64,000 nucleotides of DNA from NCBI RefSeq assembly GCF_027111315.2, contig NZ_CP114289.2:868001-932000 (forward strand), in the 5' to 3' direction. Shown one piece after another: positions 57,554 through 64,000 of this stretch. The position numbers were made by a program, and so were the translations under genes. The notes below the pieces were generated by a model. The model did no database searches. It was not told the origin of the DNA and was given only the letters and a program-made list of their open reading frames with translations. Origin of the DNA: Flavobacterium limnophilum. Its GTDB lineage: Bacteria > Bacteroidota > Bacteroidia > Flavobacteriales > Flavobacteriaceae. The stretch's first letter is position 1; the number at the start of each line of letters is the position of its first letter.

Positions 57554-58783
57554 TTATCTGTTTAATTCTAAAGCAGCCAAAATGAATGGTCCGGTTGCTT
57601 TTGGGTCATTGTCTTTTTTCTTTTCATTCACATAATATTCGTAAGAACCATCTCTGTAAGGGTTTCCGCCAAGTCCTGCAACAGCGCATACATCAGTCAT
57701 TGTGATGGTTCCGTCGGCATCCACTTTCATCAATTTGGTGGTTAAACCATCAAATGCCTTGTTTGCCAATTTTTTGTATTTTGCCGGCAAGTATCCTTTG
57801 TTGGCTCCTTTTGCAAAAGCATAAGCAAACATGGATGAACCAGAACCCTCCAAATAATTTCCTTTTTTGCCTCCCTTGTCAGTTACCTGATACCATAATC
57901 CAGATTTGTCTTGGTATTTCGCTAAAGCAGCACAAGCATTATTCAAATAACCTACCAATTCTTTTTGTTTTGGATGATCTTTAGGGAAATAATCCAAGGC
58001 ATCAACAAGTGCCATTACATACCATCCTAAAGCTCTTGACCAGTAATTTGGCGAGTTTCCTGTTATTTTATTAGCCCAAGGCATTAATTTTTTCTCGTCC
58101 CAACCATGATACAACAATCCTGTTTTTGGATCAGTTGCATGCAATTGAATTTCTTCAAATTGTTTGGCAACATCGTCTAGATTTTTTCCGTTTTCAAAAG
58201 TAGCGGTGTATTGCGCATAGAATGGCTGTCCCATATACAAACCGTCAAGCCACATTTGGTTGGTGTAAATTTGTTTGTGCCAAAATCCACCTGTTGAAGT
58301 TCTTGGTTGCCCTTCCAATTGTTTTTTCAGGGTTTGCATGGCTATCAGGTAGCGATTGTCTTTTGTTGTTTCGTATTGGTTAAACAATAATCGTCCAGGC
58401 AGAACCAAATCTATATTATATTTTTCTAATTCATAAGTTTTGATGCTACCATCATTTTGAACTAAAATATCTACATAATTTTTTACATATGCAGCATATC
58501 TAGGGTCTGGATTTTTTTTATACAATTCTTCGAATGAGTGTAGCACTAAAGCGTGCACGTAGTCCCATTTTGGAGCTTTTGCATTATCAATCATATAAGC
58601 TTCAGGATGACGTTTCATTAAAGTCAACGCCATTTTATCGGACCATTTTGCGTTTTTTGATATTTCAATTTTTTGTGGTTCAACAGTTTTTACTGGTTCT
58701 TGTGCCACGGTTTTGCAACTAAAAAAGGCTAGTGAAATAAAAAGCGTTGTTGCTTTAAAAGCATTTAGTTTTTTGTTTAGCAT
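57554..58783 (-). CDS. GH105 unsaturated rhamnogalacturonyl hydrolase
   Basis: The 409-residue protein has a lipoprotein-like signal (LFISLAFFSCKTVAQ, Cys near 23), an alpha/alpha-barrel, and the active-site text GFWHKQIYTNQMWLDGLYMGQPFYAQY with the catalytic Asp and YHGWDEKK. It cleaves unsaturated uronic acid from the non-reducing end of rhamnogalacturonan products, the step after lyase action. Lipid anchoring would hold it at the periplasmic or outer-membrane side. It is the first gene of the leftward operon down to fbp. Its promoter lies in the gap 58784-59022. Confidence 0.9.
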   Translation of the reverse strand: MLNKKLNAFKATTLFISLAFFSCKTVAQEPVKTVEPQKIEISKNAKWSDKMALTLMKRHPEAYMIDNAKAPKWDYVHALVLHSFEELYKKNPDPRYAAYVKNYVDILVQNDGSIKTYELEKYNIDLVLPGRLLFNQYETTKDNRYLIAMQTLKKQLEGQPRTSTGGFWHKQIYTNQMWLDGLYMGQPFYAQYTATFENGKNLDDVAKQFEEIQLHATDPKTGLLYHGWDEKKLMPWANKITGNSPNYWSRALGWYVMALVDALDYFPKDHPKQKELVGYLNNACAALAKYQDKSGLWYQVTDKGGKKGNYLEGSGSSMFAYAFAKGANKGYLPAKYKKLANKAFDGLTTKLMKVDADGTITMTDVCAVAGLGGNPYRDGSYEYYVNEKKKDNDPKATGPFILAALELNR

Positions 58784-59022
58784 GATTTGTTTTTTAATGT
58801 TTATTGTAATTTTTTGTCTAATATTATGGCTTAAAGAAAAAGAGATTAAGCTAATTTTTGTTTTTATGTCGTCGTTGCCAATTAAATCAAAGAGTGTACC
58901 ATTCTAACTTGTTTGTATTCTTTTTATTGAAAAAATGATGCTTTTTTCCGGTTGTTTTTATTCGAGTATAAAGGTTGGTTTAGGTTTTAAATTAAAGTTT
59001 GGGTTGCTTTCATTTTGCAAAT

Positions 59023-59958
59023 TTATTTAAATATTTTATTTAAAAATTGAGTAGTGTAATTTATTGTTTCATCAAACCAAGGATTCAGGAACCAAAAGGA
59101 GTGAGGCGAATTTTGAATTGTTTGGATTTCATTGTATGTTCCATATTTGTTTAATATTGTAATCATGTCGTCTCTGCCAGCGTGAAATCTAGGAATGCTG
59201 CTGTTAATGAATAGTATGGGAGGCGTATTGCTGTCTGTATTATTTAGTGGTGAAGCTTGTTGCCAAACCATTGGTTTTTCCTCATAACTTCCGCCCAACC
59301 AAAGCCCTGCGACAGTCCCTTCTATTGATTCTGGATGTTTGAATGCCAAGATACCATCGACATCAACTATGGCATTAACTTTTGATGAAAATTTGCTATT
59401 CGTTTTAGCGTCTTCGAAATCACTTTTTCCATTTGTTGTTCCTATTAGAGCAGCCATTTGTCCACCGGACGAGCATCCCAATACAGCCACTTTTGTGGTA
59501 TCCATATTGAATTTTCGTGCTTTTTTTTTGATATACTGAATTGCATTTTTGACATCAAAAATAGCGGCAGGATACGGTGCTTCAAGAGACAGTCGGAATT
59601 CAATGTTGAAACAAGAGTATCCTTTGGAGGCCATTTCTATGGCAAATGTTTCCATTTGGGATTTGTTGCCAGACCTCCAGCCTCCGCCGTGAATGATTAC
59701 TATTGCGGGATTAAGTTTCTTGTTGTTATTGTAATATGCATCAAAATGCAGCTCACGATTTTTTATTTTTTTATAAACGATTTCCTTTTTTTGATTTACG
59801 TTTTCATGCTTTCGAGTTGGAACATAACTGATATGTGGATGGTCTTTTTTTACTTTATTGTAAACGCTTTTTACCGTGTAGCTTGTGTCAACAGGGAAGC
59901 TGCTTTGCGCAAAGGCAATTTTAGTGAAAAATAAAAAAATCAGCAGTCTCTTTTTCAT
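59023..59958 (-). CDS. secreted alpha/beta hydrolase (esterase/lipase-like)
   Basis: The 311-residue protein has a signal peptide (MKKRLLIFLFFTKIAFA), an oxyanion-hole HGGGW (IVIHGGGWRSGNKS) and nucleophile GCSSGG (about residue 163). It also has an Asp-rich region and the probable catalytic His in PHSFWF near the end. It is a BD-FAE-like/hormone-sensitive-lipase-type esterase, possibly a pectin methyl- or acetylesterase. It ends 240 bp before the GH105 gene and is 57 bp after the GH28 gene, all on the minus strand. Confidence 0.83.
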   Translation of the reverse strand: MKKRLLIFLFFTKIAFAQSSFPVDTSYTVKSVYNKVKKDHPHISYVPTRKHENVNQKKEIVYKKIKNRELHFDAYYNNNKKLNPAIVIIHGGGWRSGNKSQMETFAIEMASKGYSCFNIEFRLSLEAPYPAAIFDVKNAIQYIKKKARKFNMDTTKVAVLGCSSGGQMAALIGTTNGKSDFEDAKTNSKFSSKVNAIVDVDGILAFKHPESIEGTVAGLWLGGSYEEKPMVWQQASPLNNTDSNTPPILFINSSIPRFHAGRDDMITILNKYGTYNEIQTIQNSPHSFWFLNPWFDETINYTTQFLNKIFK

Positions 59959-60014
59959 TGTATTATTGTAAAGATAGAACAGGTTTCCAAAATATTAAAA
60001 AAGGAGCTTATCGT

Positions 60015-61454
60015 TTAATTAGTTGTGTTTTTTACAAGCTCTCCATTAATATAGGTTTCAATAAAATTTAGGTTCGAAACATTTTCAATAGAAAAAGGAG
60101 TGCCTACTTTGTCGATAGTAACCTTTTTGAATGTTATGTTTTTTATTGGAGATGCTGCGTATCCTTTGGCCAGAATACTATATTTTCCGGCATTTTTTAC
60201 TTTAACATTTTCTAACGAAATATTTTCAATTCGGGGGATGAAATTACCGGTTTGGTTTCCGTGTACATTATAAAACATGTCTACTTTTAATACGGCTTCT
60301 TTAACTTGTCCAATTTCGATATTTCTGACATAGAAATTTTCGATTAAAGCACCTCTTCTCGAATTGGTTTTTAATCGTATTGCCACATCTAGGTTGGGAC
60401 TGTTCATAATGCAATTTTCTACATAGACATTGCTGACTCCTGCCGAAATTTCGCTACCAATGGTTACGCCTCCATGACCGTCAAACATTGTGCAGTTTTG
60501 CACCACGATGTTTTCGCTTTTTATGGCAACACGTCTTCCGTCGGCATCTCTTCCTGCTTTTATGGCAATACAATCATCGCCAGTATCGAATGTGCAATTT
60601 TTGATAATCACGTTTTTAGAATATTCGGGATCACAACCATCATTGTTCGGGCCGTGACTTCTAACTGTCACGCCATCTATGGTTATGTTTGTAGATTTAA
60701 TTGGGTGAATGACCCAAAAAGGAGCATTTATAATGGTGACATCTTTTAAAAGGGCATCGGTGCATTCAAAAAACTCCACAAAATTAGGTCTAATGTAATG
60801 GCCTTCTCCAAAAACTCGGTCAGCAACAGCTATGCCTTCTTCTGCCATATCTACTAAACGTGGTCGGTTGAGAGGGTCAGACTGACTCGGAATTCCTTTT
60901 TTCCAGCCATAGGAACCGCCTCCGCACCAAGGCCACCAATTTTCTTTCGTGGCTTGACCGTTTAGAGTTCCTTTTCCTGTAACGGCAACATTGTGTTTTT
61001 TATAGGCATATATTAGAGGGGAATAATTCATCAATTCTGTTCCTTCAAATGAGGTGTGGACAATGGGATAATCGCCAGGTTTTGTGCTGAACAAAATTTC
61101 TGCACCTTCTTCCAGATGAAGATTTACGTTGCTTTCCAAATGTATGGGACCTGTATAATATTTTCCGGCAGATACCAAAACGATTCCTCCTCCATTTTTG
61201 GAACAAGTTTGGATTGCTTCTTTAAATGCTTTGGAATTGTCAAAAAGGCCATCAGCTTTAGCTCCATAATCCGTAATTGCATATTTTTTGTTGCCGAAAG
61301 TAGGTGTTTTGACGTTGTTAATCACTAATTGCATGGCTTTCCATGGGGCATTGTCTACAACTGATTTTTGTTTATTTACTCCACAAGAATTAAGTAATAA
61401 AGAGAAAAAAGCAAGCAACAATAGTTTTTTTATAGATATTTTTATTTCAGTCAT
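60015..61454 (-). CDS. GH28 polygalacturonase, lipoprotein
   Basis: The 479-residue protein has a lipoprotein signal (LLLLAFFSLLLNSCGVNKQ, Cys near 24) and a GH28 parallel beta-helix. The active site is NNDGCDPEYS, TGDDCIAIKAGRD, GHGGVTIGSEISAG and AIRLKTNSRRG. These include the canonical Asp triad, the GHG His and an R-x-K near the end. It hydrolyses polygalacturonate or oligogalacturonides, probably anchored to a membrane. It is divergent from the LacI gene across 307 bp with two operator-like palindromes; it is likely the regulated target. Confidence 0.92.
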   Translation of the reverse strand: MTEIKISIKKLLLLAFFSLLLNSCGVNKQKSVVDNAPWKAMQLVINNVKTPTFGNKKYAITDYGAKADGLFDNSKAFKEAIQTCSKNGGGIVLVSAGKYYTGPIHLESNVNLHLEEGAEILFSTKPGDYPIVHTSFEGTELMNYSPLIYAYKKHNVAVTGKGTLNGQATKENWWPWCGGGSYGWKKGIPSQSDPLNRPRLVDMAEEGIAVADRVFGEGHYIRPNFVEFFECTDALLKDVTIINAPFWVIHPIKSTNITIDGVTVRSHGPNNDGCDPEYSKNVIIKNCTFDTGDDCIAIKAGRDADGRRVAIKSENIVVQNCTMFDGHGGVTIGSEISAGVSNVYVENCIMNSPNLDVAIRLKTNSRRGALIENFYVRNIEIGQVKEAVLKVDMFYNVHGNQTGNFIPRIENISLENVKVKNAGKYSILAKGYAASPIKNITFKKVTIDKVGTPFSIENVSNLNFIETYINGELVKNTTN

Positions 61455-61493
61455 TCTATGATTTAATTAAAATATATGGGTTTGAATAAATAA

Positions 61494-61508
61494 TGCAATC
61501 GATTACAC
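61494..61508. promoter_or_regulatory. operator-like palindrome 1 (LacI regulator)
   Basis: TGCAATCGATTACAC contains the palindromic core AATCGATT. Its reverse complement GTGTAATCGATTGCA matches the site at 61678 at 13 of 15 positions. It lies 40 bp before the GH28 start and downstream of the predicted GH28 promoter, a position for repression. Confidence 0.6.
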
Positions 61509-61609
61509 AAACGTAAATATTAATTTTCATATTACCAAAATAAAATCATTAAAAATAGAATAACGATAAAATAAAGCATTTATTTATTCACTTGGTTTAA
61601 AAAAATAAA

Positions 61610-61617
61610 CAAATGTA
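61610..61617 (-). promoter_or_regulatory. -7 promoter box of the GH28 gene
   Basis: CAAATGTA is TACATTTG on the minus strand, an exact TAnnTTTG match. A TTG complement (CAA at 61639-61641) follows at 21 bp, fitting the -33 spacing. Confidence 0.6.
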
Positions 61618-61641
61618 AGTAGGTTTTTATTTTTTATTCAA

Positions 61642-61649
61642 TAAATTTG
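61642..61649 (+). promoter_or_regulatory. -7 promoter box of the LacI gene
   Basis: TAAATTTG is an exact TAnnTTTG match, 113 bases before the ATG. The operator palindrome at 61678 would lie just downstream of its start, giving autorepression. Confidence 0.5.
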
Positions 61650-61677
61650 GCTATTAATTAGTTTAAATTATTGTTTG

Positions 61678-61692
61678 GTGTAATCGATTTCG
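61678..61692. promoter_or_regulatory. operator-like palindrome 2 (LacI regulator)
   Basis: GTGTAATCGATTTCG shares the GTGTAATCGATT block with palindrome 1 in inverse orientation. Confidence 0.6.
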
Positions 61693-61761
61693 CTTAATAA
61701 TAATAGTTTATAAAAAAATAATATTAATTTTACATAAATTAAATATAATAGTGTTCTCCAA

Positions 61762-62847
61762 ATGAATAAAAAAACAACAATTTACGATATTGCCAAAGTG
61801 CTTGATATTACCGCTGCTTCAGTATCAAGAGCATTAAATAATAATCCCAAAATTAGTGAAAGCACTCGTAAACTTGTATTGGAGACAGCGGCTAAAATGA
61901 ATTATAAGCAAAATAAACTCGCCCTGGCATTGCGAAGTGGAAAAAGTTATAATGTAGGTGTGATTGTTCCCCGTATTGACAGTAATTTTTTTGCGTCGGT
62001 AATTAGAGGAATAGAGGAAGAATTATATGCACACAAATACAATGTTATTATTTGTCAAACGCACGAAGACGAGAAAAGAGAGTTCGAGAATATAAACACC
62101 CTGTTGAATGCCCAAGTGGATGGTATCTTGATGTCTGTTTCAAATGTTGTCTCTGAAAATGCCTCTGAAAATGATCGAATTATAAAGAAAGTTATAGAGA
62201 AAAATGTTCCTTTAGTCTTTTTTGATAGAAAGAAAAATATTGAAGGCGTTAGTTCGGTAAGCATAAATGATTATGATGTGTCCTATTTGGCGACCAAACA
62301 TTTAGTTGAACAAGGTTGCTCTCGTATCGCCCATTTTAAAGGAAATCTGGCTTTGGAGATATTTGCAAATCGTCTTGGCGGGTACAAGCAAGCGTTGTTG
62401 GACAGTGGAATTGATTTCGATGAAAATTATGTTGTCCAAACCAAGAGTAGTGTCGAAGCAGGAGCACAAGCTGTTAATGCTCTTATGAAATTGAAAAATC
62501 CGCCAGATGCCATTTTTTCTTCGAGTGATTTTGCTGCTTTGGGAGCTATTCAAGAATTAAAATCTAAAGGGTTACGAATTCCGGAAGATTTTTGCGTGGT
62601 AGGTTTTGGAAACGAACCTTTCACGGATTTTATGGAACTTCCGATGTCAACGGTAGATCAAGTTCCTTTGGAAATGGGAAAAATGACCGCCAAAGTATTT
62701 CTGGAACATATCGATAATACAGGAAATGCCAAAATAGAAAAGAAAGTCGTATTGACTTCGGAATTGAATATTAGACAATCCTCTTTGAGATATTCGGAAA
62801 GTCGGCCTATTGAGGTGGTTAATAACAAAAAAGGTGTAAAAATTTAA
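61762..62847 (+). CDS. LacI-family transcriptional regulator of the pectin locus
   Basis: The 361-residue protein begins with a helix-turn-helix (TTIYDIAKVLDITAASVSRALNNNPKISEST, residues 4-34) and hinge (NYKQNKLALALRSGKSYNVGVIVP), then a periplasmic-binding-like sensor domain (VDGILMSVS, AHFKGNLALEIFANRLGGYKQAL, FVVGFGNEPFTDFM-type). It probably senses a galacturonide- or ketodeoxy-sugar-type effector and controls the divergent GH28 gene and itself; this is inferred from site positions. It converges on uxaA through a shared terminator. Confidence 0.9.
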   Translation: MNKKTTIYDIAKVLDITAASVSRALNNNPKISESTRKLVLETAAKMNYKQNKLALALRSGKSYNVGVIVPRIDSNFFASVIRGIEEELYAHKYNVIICQTHEDEKREFENINTLLNAQVDGILMSVSNVVSENASENDRIIKKVIEKNVPLVFFDRKKNIEGVSSVSINDYDVSYLATKHLVEQGCSRIAHFKGNLALEIFANRLGGYKQALLDSGIDFDENYVVQTKSSVEAGAQAVNALMKLKNPPDAIFSSSDFAALGAIQELKSKGLRIPEDFCVVGFGNEPFTDFMELPMSTVDQVPLEMGKMTAKVFLEHIDNTGNAKIEKKVVLTSELNIRQSSLRYSESRPIEVVNNKKGVKI

Positions 62848-62863
62848 TTTCACACCTTTTTTT
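62827..62863. terminator. bidirectional terminator between LacI and uxaA
   Basis: An A run, GGTGT (62833-62837), loop with the lacI stop, ACACC (62852-62856) and a T run. It overlaps the end of the LacI coding sequence. Confidence 0.75.
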
Positions 62864-62884
62864 ATGATTCAAAATCAGTTCTTT

Positions 62885-64000
62885 TTACAAAGAAACCCCT
62901 CTTTTCCAAGGAATAAATACATCTTGTTTCAGTTGGTCTGCTTTTGTTTCCACGTTTCCGCTCGCCAATTCTATAATATAATCTACAATTTCTGCTCCAA
63001 CTTCGGTAATGGTTTTTTCACCAGTAATCACAGTTCCAGCATTGAAATCGATAATATCCGACATTCTATTAGTTAATGCCGTGTTCGAAGAAATTTTTAC
63101 AACGGGTGCAACCGGATTTCCCATCGGATTTCCTAAACCTGTGGTAAATAAAACAACTGTTGCTCCTGATCCAACCAATCCTGTGGTACATTCGGCGTCG
63201 TTTCCTGGTGTATTTAGAAGATTTAAACCTGGTTTTGTAATATATTCGGCGTAATCTAAAACATCTACAATTGGTGCAGTTCCACCTTTTTTAGAAGCAC
63301 CGGCAGATTTCATCGCATCGGTAATTAATCCGTCTTTAATATTTCCCGGAGATGGGTTCATATCAAAGCCTGAACCAGCATCTACAACCGATTTTTCAAA
63401 GGCTTTCATTAAAGTTAAAAACTTATCTGCTTTTTCTTCGTCCACACATCGGTTCATCAATTCTTGCTCAACGCCACATAATTCCGGGAACTCAGCCAAA
63501 ATGGATTTGGCTCCCAAAGCTGCGAAAATATCTGAAACAACTCCCAATGCTGGATTTGCCGATATTCCTGAAAATCCGTCGGATCCACCACATTCCAAAC
63601 CAATACTTAGTTTTGTAAGAGGAGCAGGTTTACGTTCGATTTTGTTGGCTCTTATAATGGCTTCATAAGAATCTTTAATCACCATTTGGAACATTTTATC
63701 GGTAGTTCCAATTTGTTGTTGCTCATAGATCAAAATTTCTTTATCACAATTTGGACTAATTGCTTTCAATGCCTCTTTGAAAATATTCACTTGCAAATTT
63801 TGACAACCCAAACTTAAAATAGTTGCACCAGCAACATTCGGGTTGTTCACATATCCTGCAAGTAGTTTTGCCAACAATTCTGAATCTTGTCGAATCCCAC
63901 CACAACCACCTTGATGGTTGATGAATTTTACTTCGACATTATCTAAAATATTTTCATTAGGATTTTTGGCAGCAACTTCTTCTACGCTTTTTTCTTCAAT
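62885..64000 (-). CDS. uxaA: altronate dehydratase, N-terminal part beyond window
   Basis: The minus-strand coding sequence runs from its stop at 62885 past the right window edge; the region up to 64000 stays open and includes IEEKSVEEVAAKNPNENI. Text seen includes HQGGCGGIRQDSELLAKLL, GATILSLGCQNLQ, LSIGLECGGSDGFSGISANPALG, and GFDMNPSPGNIKDGLITDAM, matching the UxaA/altronate dehydratase family (normally about 500 residues). It dehydrates D-altronate to 2-keto-3-deoxygluconate in galacturonate breakdown. It links the pectin-cleaving enzymes to central metabolism. Confidence 0.92.
   Translation of the reverse strand: MEEKSVEEVAAKNPNENILDNVEVKFINHQGGCGGIRQDSELLAKLLAGYVNNPNVAGATILSLGCQNLQVNIFKEALKAISPNCDKEILIYEQQQIGTTDKMFQMVIKDSYEAIIRANKIERKPAPLTKLSIGLECGGSDGFSGISANPALGVVSDIFAALGAKSILAEFPELCGVEQELMNRCVDEEKADKFLTLMKAFEKSVVDAGSGFDMNPSPGNIKDGLITDAMKSAGASKKGGTAPIVDVLDYAEYITKPGLNLLNTPGNDAECTTGLVGSGATVVLFTTGLGNPMGNPVAPVVKISSNTALTNRMSDIIDFNAGTVITGEKTITEVGAEIVDYIIELASGNVETKADQLKQDVFIPWKRGVSL

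Overview
The window is chromosomal DNA of a flavobacterium-like member of the Bacteroidota. The evidence is low GC, promoter -7 boxes of the TAnnTTTG type, many short intergenic degenerate repeats, the serA/serC/acyl-CoA reductase/ferredoxin neighbourhood, and a pectin-degradation cluster. This assignment is inferred from gene content and style; no 16S gene is present.

Layout. 1-1261: 5' part of a DEAD-box RNA helicase (minus strand, cut by the window edge). 1262-1961: a gap that probably holds a tiny transcription unit encoding a 32-residue hydrophobic peptide. 1962-15766: mostly minus-strand housekeeping genes (zinc peptidase, large hybrid histidine kinase, membrane protein, nitroreductase, aldehyde dehydrogenase, RluA pseudouridine synthase, two glycosyltransferases, panB, DUF2809-like protein, L-serine ammonia-lyase). 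15956-20185: AI-2E family permease, a 41-bp tandem repeat array, a TIGR02757 protein, lolD and small membrane or lipoproteins. 20296-24035: serA, serC, LuxC-like acyl-CoA reductase and a divergent ferredoxin. 24161-29544: a surface protein, ychF, small proteins, a flavin reductase and an MBL-fold hydrolase.

29607-45283 is the most interesting region, an accessory RNA-repair island. It contains a WYL regulator divergent from rtcB, two nucleotidyltransferases flanking a 1091-residue AT-rich protein with a probable DUF4297/Cap4-like nuclease domain, a small protein, a 1689-residue DUF4132/DUF5724-like protein, a chain of tRNA-like hairpins, and an SPFH/Band-7 protein. This matches the published description of RNA-repair systems that combine RtcB, nucleotidyltransferases and SPFH modules with a cognate tRNA-like RNA (Burroughs and Aravind, 2016). 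Features I have not seen described are an almost identical inverted repeat (CACTACGCA, 7-nt gap, TGCG) in front of both rtcB and the tRNA-like RNA/SPFH unit, the nuclease-like gene placed between the two nucleotidyltransferases, and an acceptor-like junction hairpin that can be read as a permuted or tandem tRNA mimic.

45729-51473: parE and parC (topoisomerase IV) separated by an inserted DUF1016 (YhcG-type) nuclease gene with internal palindromic repeats. 51537-52556: fbp. 52588-64000: a pectin/polygalacturonate utilisation locus. It holds a CE12 esterase, two GH28 enzymes, a PL10 pectate lyase, a GH43, a GH105, an alpha/beta hydrolase, a LacI-type regulator with two matching operator-like palindromes, and the start of uxaA (altronate dehydratase, cut by the window end). 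These would take exported pectin fragments through unsaturated galacturonides to altronate. No SusC/SusD pair lies inside the window.
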